Below, piece by piece: positions 1-7,924 of a stretch of 43,852 bases of DNA. Each line of letters starts with the position of its first letter. Position 1 is the stretch's first letter. The notes beneath the pieces were generated by a model. The model did not search any database. It saw only the letters and a program-made list of their open reading frames with translations, and was not told where the DNA came from. Both the position numbers and the translations under genes were made by a program. The DNA comes from Mycobacterium angelicum (lineage in GTDB: Bacteria > Actinomycetota > Actinomycetes > Mycobacteriales > Mycobacteriaceae): positions 1 to 43,852 of the forward strand of contig NZ_MVHE01000045.1 in the NCBI RefSeq assembly GCF_002086155.1, in the 5' to 3' direction.

Positions 1-1881
1 CTCGCGGGGCGGGGCGGGGGGTGTTCGCGGCACCTCGAGCCCGCACCGGACGAGCTCGTAAAGCGGGACGCGATCGATGCGGTAGCGGGTGAATTCGAAG
101 GAATGCACCACGTTGGACACGAACCGGTGCCATGTCATCGGCGCCCGCACCGAATTGAGCACCGCACTGGTGGCCGGGCACTGCAGCGCCGCCTCCGCCT
201 GAGCCACCCAGGCCTGGTCCAGGTAGGCGGGAATGCCCGGATACCACTTGACCCAGGGGCCGTCGGCGATCACCCAGTCCGGGAACAGGTTCTTGTCGTG
301 GCCGATCCGGCCGTGCTTGAGCCGGTCGGTATGTTGCGCCAGCGGATTGGCCAGCCCGATCTGGTCGATGACTCGCACGTCAAGACCCACGTTCATGCCG
401 AGCATGCCCAGGTTGGTGAAGAACACCGCGTGTTCGCCGGTGACGTACGGCTTCTGGCCAGCGGGGGCCGGCGGCGGCGGCTGGATCATCGGCACCAGAT
501 CCCACTGGGTGTAGTTGCCGGACGGCAGCAGCAACGCGCCGTCGGGGGTGTTGTTGAGTGCCACCAGGACGGCGGCCATCCGCGGGTAGTCGAGGTAGTC
601 CGCGGCGGTCAGCGGGTGCGCGCGTCCGGTGGCTTGCGCATAGAAGCGCCGCTCGTCGACGATCCCGGAGTAGGTGACGTGGGTGGCGTCGTCACCCATC
701 CCCGGCGAGTTTGCCGCCCACAGCGACCAGCCCGCGATCCCAAGCCACAGCAGGCTGACGGCACCGGCCAGCCAGTAACCGGTTTCCCGGGAGAAGTCCT
801 TGCCGTCGGGCACCAGCACCGGAATTACCGCGACCGGCGCCAGCAAACAGAAGAGCGGCGCCAGCAGGACCCGGCCGTGCATGAAGTCGCCGCCCTGGCG
901 GATCCAGTACAGAGCCTGCAACGTGCCGCTGACCAGGATGAAGGCCACCACGGCGGTCGGGCTTTGCACGGCCCGGGCCACCCGGCCGTAATTGGGTGCC
1001 GCGACCGGGCGCAGGAACGACGGCCGGCGCCGTCCCAGCACGAGCAGCACGCCCAGCGGCACCAACAACAGGACCGGAATCCACAGCAGGTATGGCCGGT
1101 TGAAGTTGGCCAGATAGATGGCGCCCTGCGTCCACTTGTCCCCGGCGGCGTCCTTTGCCAGGGCGGTACCCGGCACCAGCAGCCCGTAATAGCCCATCCG
1201 GAAGATCTGATAGGCGACCGGCAGAAAACCCCCGGCCACCACGATCAGCACCCGTCGCTGCCAGGTGCGGGCGGCGATCAGCATCATGATCAGCGCGCCG
1301 CCGCCGATCAGCGCCAGCTCCGGCCGTACCAGCACGCTGCACCCGGCGACAAACGCCAGCACACCGAGGAACCACCGGCTGTCCGGGCGGACCCGCAGTG
1401 CCTGAGACCAGCAGACCATCATCCACCACAGCAAACCCAGATAGGCCAGCACCAGCCCGCTCTCCAGACCGGATGTGGCGAAGTCACGCGCCGGCGGGAC
1501 CGCGATGTAGACCAGCGCTCCGGCGGGCAGCATGATGGCCCGGCGGCCCCGCAGGCTGGGCGCATACAACCGGCCCGCGCCCAGCATGAGGAACACCACG
1601 CCCAGCACCGAAAGCGTCAACGCCACCGCCAGCGCCACATACTCCAGGCGCATCGGGCCGCCGATCCAGCTGCACACGTACAGCAGGTAGGTCCACACCG
1701 TCGAGGTGTTCGCCTCGACCCGCTCGCCCATGTTGAACACCGGCCCGTTGCCGGCCAGCAGATTGCGCACCGTGCGCAGCACGATCAGCCCGTCGTCGGC
1801 GATCCAGCGACGCTGCCAGGCACCCCAGCCGAACAGCACCGCGACGACGGCGACGCTGACCCACAGACTGACCCGGACCAC
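1..1881 (-). CDS. aftB: AftB, arabinofuranosyltransferase (stop codon outside window)
   Basis: Membrane GT-C glycosyltransferase that adds the terminal beta-1,2-arabinofuranosyl residues to cell-wall arabinan, using decaprenyl-phosphoryl-arabinose as donor. The reading frame is open from GTG at 1881 to the window edge, exactly 627 codons, the length I recall for M. tuberculosis AftB, so only the stop lies outside. Near the N-terminus the loop QRRWIADDGL carries the Asp29-Asp30 pair typical of GT-C enzymes. Many hydrophobic segments follow, then a soluble C-terminal part ending in a Pro-rich tail. An in-frame GTG at 1899 is an alternative start. It is the last gene of the galactan/arabinan operon and begins 88 bases after ubiA, whose product makes the precursor of its donor lipid. 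Confidence 0.93.
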   Translation of the reverse strand, partial: MVRVSLWVSVAVVAVLFGWGAWQRRWIADDGLIVLRTVRNLLAGNGPVFNMGERVEANTSTVWTYLLYVCSWIGGPMRLEYVALAVALTLSVLGVVFLMLGAGRLYAPSLRGRRAIMLPAGALVYIAVPPARDFATSGLESGLVLAYLGLLWWMMVCWSQALRVRPDSRWFLGVLAFVAGCSVLVRPELALIGGGALIMMLIAARTWQRRVLIVVAGGFLPVAYQIFRMGYYGLLVPGTALAKDAAGDKWTQGAIYLANFNRPYLLWIPVLLLVPLGVLLVLGRRRPSFLRPVAAPNYGRVARAVQSPTAVVAFILVSGTLQALYWIRQGGDFMHGRVLLAPLFCLLAPVAVIPVLVPDGKDFSRETGYWLAGAVSLLWLGIAGWSLWAANSPGMGDDATHVTYSGIVDERRFYAQATGRAHPLTAADYLDYPRMAAVLVALNNTPDGALLLPSGNYTQWDLVPMIQPPPPAPAGQKPYVTGEHAVFFTNLGMLGMNVGLDVRVIDQIGLANPLAQHTDRLKHGRIGHDKNLFPDWVIADGPWVKWYPGIPAYLDQAWVAQAEAALQCPATSAVLNSVRAPMTWHRFVSNVVHSFEFTRYRIDRVPLYELVRCGLEVPRTPPAPPRE

Positions 1882-1969
1882 CGGATCGAAGGGAAACACC
1901 GGCCGGCTGGCCCGCCGCGCCGCAGGCCGGCGCGACAATGCGGCGACTTGCAGAGCCTTGAACCTCTCG

Positions 1970-2884
1970 CTAGCCGAAAGCAACAGCGGCACCAACAGTT
2001 CCGATCCACGCCAGTGCCAGCAGCTGCAACACCCGGTCCCGTAGGGCGATGTCTTCCGGCTCCCCCGCCAGTCCGCCGTCGACGTCCACGGCATAACGCA
2101 GGATCGCGATGGTGAACGGGACCATCGACACGGTGAACCAGGATGCGGAGAACCGGTCCCGCTCGAATGCCCACAGGCCGTAGCTCATCACCACCGCAGT
2201 GGCCGACAGCGTCCAGACGAACCGCAGATAGGTGCTGGTGTAGCTTTCCAGCGACTTGCGGATCGCCGCGCCGGTGCGTTCAGCCAGCTGCAGCTCGGCG
2301 TAGCGTTTGCCGGCCACCATGAACAGCGATCCGAACGCCGCCGTCAGCAGGAACCATTGGGACAACGGGATGTCGGTGGCCGCGCCGCCGGCGATGGCGC
2401 GGATCAAGTAGGCCGACGACACGATGCAGATGTCGATCACCGCTTGGTGTTTGAGCCCGAAGCAGTACCCCAGCTGCATGGCGAGGTAGACGATCATCAC
2501 CACGGCCAGGTTCGGCGTGAGCAGCCAGGCAATGACCAGGGACGCCGCGCCCAGCGCCGTCGCCAGGGCGTAGGCGAGCCATTCGGGCACCACACCGGCT
2601 GCTATCGGCCGGAATCTCTTGGTGGGGTGTTCGCGGTCGGCCTCGACATCGCGCACGTCGTTGATCAGGTACACCGCCGAGGCGGCCAGGCTGAATACCA
2701 CGAACGCCACGCCCGCCTTGGTCGCCACCTCGGTGTAGTCGTAGCGGACACCGCGTCCCGCCGCGGCCATCGGCGCGGCCAGCACCAGCACGTTCTTCAC
2801 CCACTGCCGCGGGCGGATCGCCTTGATCACCCCGGCGACCAGGTTCGCCGGCGGCCCGGTCACGGCTGCCACGTCGTCGCTCAT
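1970..2884 (-). CDS. ubiA: UbiA, decaprenyl-phosphate phosphoribosyltransferase
   Basis: Integral membrane prenyltransferase-fold enzyme that joins 5-phosphoribosyl pyrophosphate to decaprenyl phosphate, the first committed step to decaprenyl-phosphoryl-arabinose. It has 304 residues (about 302 in M. tuberculosis) with multiple membrane helices. The Asp-rich motif NDVRDVEAD is at residues 75-83 and the second conserved element YCFGLKH at 140-146. The ATG overlaps the stop of the upstream PAP2 gene by one base (TGATG), so translation is probably coupled. The product of this step is the expected substrate of a phosphatase such as the PAP2 protein encoded just upstream. Identity is near certain from family motifs and operon context. 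Confidence 0.96.
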   Translation of the reverse strand: MSDDVAAVTGPPANLVAGVIKAIRPRQWVKNVLVLAAPMAAAGRGVRYDYTEVATKAGVAFVVFSLAASAVYLINDVRDVEADREHPTKRFRPIAAGVVPEWLAYALATALGAASLVIAWLLTPNLAVVMIVYLAMQLGYCFGLKHQAVIDICIVSSAYLIRAIAGGAATDIPLSQWFLLTAAFGSLFMVAGKRYAELQLAERTGAAIRKSLESYTSTYLRFVWTLSATAVVMSYGLWAFERDRFSASWFTVSMVPFTIAILRYAVDVDGGLAGEPEDIALRDRVLQLLALAWIGTVGAAVAFG

Positions 2885-3417
2885 CAGGTCACACCACCTT
2901 CCAGCCGGATCGCGACGCGAGCGACGACGGCACCGAGCAGAACACCCACCGCAACGTCGCTGGGATAGTGCACACCGGCGAGTATCCGGGACAGCGCCAT
3001 CGGCGGCACCAGTACCGCCGGCAGCACCGGCAGTCCGGCCGCCCGGCCGATCAGGATGGCGGCGGCGGTCGTCGAGGTGGCATGCGCCGACGGGAAACTC
3101 AGCGCGCTGGGCACGCTGACGTTCACCGTGACCGCCGGATGGTGGGGTCGCCGGCGTCGTACCACTCGCTTGATCAGCACGGCTGCGGCGTGTGCCGCAA
3201 AACTGCCGACGCCGGCCACTGCCCAGTCGCGGCGCCGGCGCGGCACCAGGAGGGCACCCAGCAGCGACACCACCAGCCAGCCGAGGCTGTGTTCGCCGAA
3301 GTAGGACAGCCCGCGCGCCGCGGTCAGCACGCCGCGACGGTCACCCAGCGCGGATTGAACGGCCACCATTGCAGCGACTTCGCCGCGCGGCGCCCCTTCC
3401 GGGGAGGTTTCAGGCAT
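2884..3417 (-). CDS. PAP2-family membrane phosphatase, candidate decaprenylphosphoryl-5-phosphoribose phosphatase (Rv3807c-like)
   Basis: 177-residue PAP2 (type 2 phosphatidic acid phosphatase) membrane protein. All three motif blocks are present: K83 to R90-P91, PSAH at 109-112 (Ala replaces the usual Gly of PSGH), and SRILAGVHYPSD at 143-154 with the catalytic His and Asp. About five hydrophobic segments surround them. In context it is the candidate enzyme that removes the 5-phosphate from the UbiA product. That role is inferred from the family and the operon. I chose the ATG at 3417, which overlaps the end of glfT2 by 8 bases. A longer in-frame extension upstream lies entirely inside glfT2 and is rejected. 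Confidence 0.9.
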   Translation of the reverse strand: MPETSPEGAPRGEVAAMVAVQSALGDRRGVLTAARGLSYFGEHSLGWLVVSLLGALLVPRRRRDWAVAGVGSFAAHAAAVLIKRVVRRRRPHHPAVTVNVSVPSALSFPSAHATSTTAAAILIGRAAGLPVLPAVLVPPMALSRILAGVHYPSDVAVGVLLGAVVARVAIRLEGGVT

Positions 3418-5356
3418 GCTCGGGCTCGTTGCTTGCCGGCAGCAGCGCCGTCTCCCACTTCTGCTTGCTGGACAGCACGGGCAGCGCCTCGCGGTAGACC
3501 CGGCGCATCTCATCGAAGCGGCGCGCCAGCTGACGCTGCCGGCGCAGCGACTGCGTCAGCAGCGAGAACATCTTGGCCCGATCACGCTGCCGGTAGACCA
3601 CACCGCAGCCGTCGGCGGTGGTGACGGTGACGCCGTCGACCGTGCACAACCGGAACCAGCGTGCGTCTTGGGTCGGGACATTGAACTCCGGGCGCACGTG
3701 GTGGCCCGGGTCGGCCTGCTTGAGGTTGTGCAGGATGCCGCGGGCCAGCCGGTAGCCGATCACCACCGGGTTCACCGGCGGCTTGTTCACCTGGTTCTTG
3801 TGCAGGGGCGGCGGCAGCTCGCTGGCCGCGGGCAGCACGACCGCGTCGGGATACTCCCTGCGGATGCGATGCACTTCCGGCAGCGCCGATTCCAGGATGG
3901 AGAAGATGTGCTCGGGGCCGGCCAGGAAGTCGTCGATGGCCTTGTTCTGGATTGCCACCGTCGAATACTCAAGGCAGGCAAGGTGTTTCAGCGTCGCCTT
4001 GAGGTGGCTGCGGACCAGCCCGGTGACGTCACCGTTCCAGTGCATGGCAGCGACCACCAGCCGGTTGCGCAGGTGGAAGTAGGCCTGCCAGTCGATGGCG
4101 TCGTCCTTGTCGCTCCAGGCCATGTGCCAGATCGCGGCGCCGGGCAGGGTGACGGTCGGGTAGCCGTGCTCGGCGGCGCGCAGCCCGTAGTCGGCGTCGT
4201 CCCACTTGATGAACAGCGGCAGCGGCTGGCCCAGCTCCTCGGCGACCTGCCGCGGGATCATGCACGTCCACCAGCCGTTGTAGTCGACGTCGATGCGCCG
4301 GTGCAGCAGCTTGCTCTTGTCTTCGTTGTCGTTCAGCGGGTACTCGGCGAAGTCATGGTCGTATTCGGCATGCGGCGCAGCGGTCCACATGAAGTTCGCG
4401 CGATTGACGACTTCACCCATGATGTGCAGGTGTGACGGCTCCTGCAGGTTGAGCATTTGGCCGCCGACCAGCATCGGCGACTTGGCGAAGCGGTGCATGG
4501 CCAGCACCCGCAGGATCGAGTCCGGCTCGATGCGGATGTCGTCGTCCATGAACAGGATCTGCTGGCAGTCGGTGTTCTTCAGCGCCTCGTACATCACCCG
4601 GCTGTAGCCACCGGATCCGCCCAGGTTGGGCTGGTCGTGGATGGAAAGCCGGCCACCCAGACGCTGGGCGGCGGCGGGGAAGTCCGGGTGGTCGCGGACT
4701 TTGCGGGTCCCTTGGTCGGGCACGATCACCGCGCCGATCACCTCGTCCACCAACGGGTCGGCCGTCAGTTCCCGCAGTGCATTGGCACAGTCCGCGGGGC
4801 GATTGAAGGTCGGGATGCCGACGGCGATGTTGGCCCTTCCCGGCGCGGGTGTGGTTGCGTACCAGCCGCCGCTGACCAGGGTGACCGCGGAGTCGGTGGT
4901 GATGTCGAACCAGATCCAGCCGCCGTCTTCGAAGGGCTGCAGCCCAACCTCGATCTCCAGCGTCTCCGGGGTGTCGTCGCTGCCGGCGAATTCGCGGCCC
5001 TCGATGAAGATCCGGGCTCCGGTGGCCTTGGTCCGGTAGACGTCGACGCGCCCGGATCCGGCCAGCTCGACGCGCAGCACCACCGACTTGCAGATCGACC
5101 AGCGCCGCCAGTAGCTGGCCGGGAACGCATTGAAGTAGGTGGCGAAGGACACCTCGGACTCTTTGCCGATCTGCAGCGAGGTACGGCTGGTCGCGTGGGC
5201 GCGACGCGAGTTGGTGGTCGACTCCTCCAGGTACAGCTTGCGCACGTCGAGGGGTTCGCCCGGGCGCGGCAGGATGATCCGGGAAAGCAGGCTCACGGCC
5301 TTCATTTCGCGCCGCTCCTTCTCATCGCTCCCCACTGCATCGTCGCCGGCGGTCAT
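3410..5356 (-). CDS. glfT2: GlfT2, bifunctional galactofuranosyltransferase
   Basis: Polymerising UDP-galactofuranosyltransferase (GT2 family, GT-A fold) that builds the alternating beta-1,5/beta-1,6 galactan of the cell wall at the cytoplasmic membrane face. From ATG at 5356 it has 648 residues. The metal-binding DDD triad is at 271-273, GWW at 361-363, the catalytic WDDADYG at 385-391 and the metal-ligand His at 411. These sit 15 residues later than in the M. tuberculosis enzyme as I recall it. The start overlaps the glf stop as ATGA. An internal ATG at 5305 would give 631 residues, close to the usual 637, so the N-terminal extension is uncertain. It acts directly downstream of Glf, which supplies its donor. 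Confidence 0.96.
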   Translation of the reverse strand: MTAGDDAVGSDEKERREMKAVSLLSRIILPRPGEPLDVRKLYLEESTTNSRRAHATSRTSLQIGKESEVSFATYFNAFPASYWRRWSICKSVVLRVELAGSGRVDVYRTKATGARIFIEGREFAGSDDTPETLEIEVGLQPFEDGGWIWFDITTDSAVTLVSGGWYATTPAPGRANIAVGIPTFNRPADCANALRELTADPLVDEVIGAVIVPDQGTRKVRDHPDFPAAAQRLGGRLSIHDQPNLGGSGGYSRVMYEALKNTDCQQILFMDDDIRIEPDSILRVLAMHRFAKSPMLVGGQMLNLQEPSHLHIMGEVVNRANFMWTAAPHAEYDHDFAEYPLNDNEDKSKLLHRRIDVDYNGWWTCMIPRQVAEELGQPLPLFIKWDDADYGLRAAEHGYPTVTLPGAAIWHMAWSDKDDAIDWQAYFHLRNRLVVAAMHWNGDVTGLVRSHLKATLKHLACLEYSTVAIQNKAIDDFLAGPEHIFSILESALPEVHRIRREYPDAVVLPAASELPPPLHKNQVNKPPVNPVVIGYRLARGILHNLKQADPGHHVRPEFNVPTQDARWFRLCTVDGVTVTTADGCGVVYRQRDRAKMFSLLTQSLRRQRQLARRFDEMRRVYREALPVLSSKQKWETALLPASNEPEHA

Positions 5357-6561
5357 GCGAGGGTTTCCTCTATTAAGGGCGTGCCGTCGCGCAAATGCGG
5401 TGCGAGGACGTTCTCGTACATGTTCAAAGCGCTGGCAATGGCCATATGCATATCCAGGTATTGGTAGGTGCCCAAGCGCCCGCCGAAAAGCACTTTCGCT
5501 GACGCGGTCTCGGACTTCGCCCTGGCCCGGTAGGCGGCCAACAGGGCGCGGTCGGCCTCGGTATTGATCGGATAGTAAGGCTCGTCGTCGTCTTCGGCGA
5601 AGCGGGAGTACTCCCGCATGATCACCGTCTTGTCCGTCGGGTAGTCGCGCTCGAGGTGGAAGTGACGGAACTCGTGGATACGCGTGTAGGGCACGTCGAG
5701 GTCGTTGTAGTTCATCACCGGGGTGCCCTGAAAGTCGCCGATCGGCAGCACTTCCACCTCGAAGTCGAGGGTGCGCCAGCCCAGCCGCCCCTCGGCGTAG
5801 TCGAAGTAGCGGTCCAGCGGGCCGGTATAAACAACCGGAGCCTCCGGACTGGCTGCCCGCAGCTCGTCGCGCACGTCGAACCAGTCGGTGTCCAGCCGGA
5901 CTTCGATGCGGTCGTCGAGGGCCATGTTCTTCAGCCACGCCGTATAGCCGTCCACCGGCAGACCCTCGTAAGTGTCGCTGAAGTACCTGTTGTCGAAGGT
6001 GTAGCGCACCGGAAGCCGGCTGATGACGGCGGCCGGCAGCTCGGCGGGGTCGGTCTGCCACTGCTTGGCGGTGTAGCCCTTGACGAACGCTTCGTAGAGC
6101 GGCCGGCCGATCAGCGAAATGGCCTTCTCTTCGAGGTTCTGCGCGTCCTCGGTCTTGATTTCGGCCGCCTGTTCGGCGATCAGCTGGCGCGCCTGGTCCG
6201 GCGTGAAGTACTTACCGAAGAATTGCGAAACCAGGCCCAGCCCCATCGGGAATTGGTAGGCCTGCCCGTTGTGCATGGCGAAGACGCGGTGCCGGTAGTC
6301 GGTGAAGTCGGTGAACTGGCGGACGTAGTCCCACACCTTCTTATTAGACGTGTGGAACAAGTGCGCGCCGTACTTGTGGACCTCGATCCCGGTTTGCGGC
6401 TCCGGTTCGGAATAGGCGTTGCCACCGATATGCGGACGCCTGTCGACGACGAGCACGCGCTTGTCGAGCTGGGTGGCCACGCGCTCGGCGATCGTCAGGC
6501 CGAAAAATCCGGAGCCGACAACAAACAGGTCGAAACGGGCGGCGTCGAAACGGGAGATCAT
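5353..6561 (-). CDS. glf: Glf, UDP-galactopyranose mutase
   Basis: FAD enzyme that interconverts UDP-galactopyranose and UDP-galactofuranose, the donor used by GlfT2. It has 402 residues (399 in M. tuberculosis). The FAD dinucleotide motif GSGFFG is at residues 16-21, the flavin-proximal RRPHIGGNAY at 41-50 and the active-site segment KYGAHLFHT at 63-71. Near-identity to the known protein is visible throughout. It is the first gene of the minus-strand operon; its 3' end overlaps glfT2 by 4 bases. The 219-base gap to the divergent erp gene must hold promoters for both directions. Confidence 0.97.
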   Translation of the reverse strand: MISRFDAARFDLFVVGSGFFGLTIAERVATQLDKRVLVVDRRPHIGGNAYSEPEPQTGIEVHKYGAHLFHTSNKKVWDYVRQFTDFTDYRHRVFAMHNGQAYQFPMGLGLVSQFFGKYFTPDQARQLIAEQAAEIKTEDAQNLEEKAISLIGRPLYEAFVKGYTAKQWQTDPAELPAAVISRLPVRYTFDNRYFSDTYEGLPVDGYTAWLKNMALDDRIEVRLDTDWFDVRDELRAASPEAPVVYTGPLDRYFDYAEGRLGWRTLDFEVEVLPIGDFQGTPVMNYNDLDVPYTRIHEFRHFHLERDYPTDKTVIMREYSRFAEDDDEPYYPINTEADRALLAAYRARAKSETASAKVLFGGRLGTYQYLDMHMAIASALNMYENVLAPHLRDGTPLIEETLA

Positions 6562-6780
6562 CGGTTGCCTAGGGTATCTGACCTTGCTGCCAAATCCCGA
6601 TTTCGCGCGGTTAGTCGAACATCACACTTCAGCAGCTCTCAAGGTAGCGATTGCCTCACGATTCGATATAACCACTCTAGTCACACGAACCTCACTCGTA
6701 CCATCGACCATGTGGGGTTGATGCTCGGAAAGCACGAGGCAGCACTCCATACCTGAATAGTCCAGATTGAGGAGACTTCC
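6562..6780. promoter_or_regulatory. Divergent promoter region between glf and erp
   Basis: This non-coding gap is clearly more AT-rich than its surroundings and separates two divergent genes, so it should hold at least two promoters. A TATAAC hexamer at 6667-6672 on the plus strand is a possible -10 element for erp, but no convincing -35 stands 16-18 bases before it. An AGGAG ribosome site at 6770-6774 decides the GTG start of erp. Confidence 0.45.
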
Positions 6781-7758
6781 GTGCCGAACCGACGCCGACG
6801 CAAGCTTTCGACAGCCATGAGCGCGGTCGCCGCCCTGGCAGTCGCGAGTCCGTGTGCTTACTTTCTTGTCTACGAATCGACCGCAAGCCCCAAGCCGACC
6901 GAACACCACGAATTCAAGCAGGCGGCCAGCATCGCCGACCTGCCCAATGAGCTGATTGGTGCGTTGACGCAGGGGTTGTCGCAGTTCGGGGTCAACATTC
7001 CACCCGTGCCGGCCCTGAGCGGTACCAGCACCGGGGGCACCGGGCTAGGGGCTACGCCCGGCCTGGGCACCTCCCCCGGCCTGGGGGCCAGTCCCGGTCT
7101 GACGAGCCCCGGCTTGACCAGTCCCGGTCTGACGCCGTCGACTCCAGGATCCCTGGCCCTGCCCGGTACCACGCTGTCGCCGACGACGGGCGCCGGAGCC
7201 AACCCCGCACTGACCAACCCCGGTCTGACCAGCCCGACCGGCTTGGCGCCGGGGCTGACCAGCCCGACCGGGCTCAGCCCGGCCGCCGGCACTGGAGAGA
7301 TTCCGATCACCTCCCCGGCCGGGCTCGACCCGGGCGCGGACGGCACCTACCCGATCCTGGGCGATCCGTCGCTGGGCGGCGGCACCGGCTTGTCGCCGGT
7401 CAGCCCGGCGGCCACCGGCACCGGCGGCAGCAGCGGGGGTGGCGGCCTGGTCAACGACCTGATGCAGGCGGCCAACCAGCTGGGCGCCGCGCAGGCCATC
7501 GACCTGCTCAAGGGCCTGGTGATGCCGGCGATCATGCAGGGCGTGCAGAACGGCGGCGCGGGTGCGGCCGGCGCCACGCCCGCCCTGCCGGGGGTGCCGG
7601 GCGCTCCCGCGGCCGCTTTACCGGCAGCCGCAGGTGCAGCGGCGGGGGCAGTGCCGGCCGTGCCGGGAGTGCCGGCGGTGCCGGCAGTGCCCGGCGTACC
7701 GGCGGCGGCAGCACCGGCCGCGGCGGCGGCCGCCCCGGCGCTGATACCGGTCACCTAG
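6781..7758 (+). CDS. erp: Erp/PirG, exported repetitive surface protein
   Basis: Secreted, surface-located mycobacterial protein linked to virulence and envelope integrity in pathogenic species. Its biochemical role is unclear. It has 325 residues (284 in M. tuberculosis). The N-terminus has a basic stretch followed by a hydrophobic signal sequence around residues 10-30. A central repeat region (about 80-175) is built from PGLTSP-type units, and a conserved segment containing DPGADGTYPILGDPSLG follows. The C-terminus is unusually rich in Ala, Pro, Val and Gly, as in the longer Erp forms of non-tuberculous species. The GTG start follows AGGAG by six bases. Repeat number and the Ala/Pro tail are the species-variable parts. 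Confidence 0.95.
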   Translation: MPNRRRRKLSTAMSAVAALAVASPCAYFLVYESTASPKPTEHHEFKQAASIADLPNELIGALTQGLSQFGVNIPPVPALSGTSTGGTGLGATPGLGTSPGLGASPGLTSPGLTSPGLTPSTPGSLALPGTTLSPTTGAGANPALTNPGLTSPTGLAPGLTSPTGLSPAAGTGEIPITSPAGLDPGADGTYPILGDPSLGGGTGLSPVSPAATGTGGSSGGGGLVNDLMQAANQLGAAQAIDLLKGLVMPAIMQGVQNGGAGAAGATPALPGVPGAPAAALPAAAGAAAGAVPAVPGVPAVPAVPGVPAAAAPAAAAAAPALIPVT

Positions 7759-7768
7759 CGAGACTTTC

Positions 7769-7867
7769 GAAAACCTGCCACCTGACGACACCGCAGAGCG
7801 GCACTGGGCCCGACACCCGGCAACCCACCCAGCAACCGACCCTCTGCGGTGTCGTCGACAGGTTTTC
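7769..7867. repeat. Long inverted repeat, MITE- or REP-like hairpin
   Basis: Two arms face each other around about 43 bases. The left arm 7769-7798 carries GAAAACCTG, then four extra bases, then GACGACACCGCAGAG. The right arm 7842-7867 is the reverse complement, CTCTGCGGTGTCGTC followed by a match to CAGGTTTTC. Apart from the four-base insertion and about two positions at the junction, the arms match over about 24 bases. It lies 10 bases after the erp stop and before a same-strand gene. It could end erp transcription or be a small non-autonomous mobile repeat. No second copy was seen in this window. Confidence 0.7.
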
Positions 7868-7924
7868 CGGCATTTAGCCGTGTCGCCACATTAGAAACAT
7901 TAGACACACACGTAACATCGGCTG

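Noticed and set aside
103..2115. Long plus-strand frame antisense to aftB and the end of ubiA
   Set aside because: High-GC shadow frame: Arg/Gln/His/Pro-rich composition, no family features, and it is fully antisense to conserved cell-wall genes.
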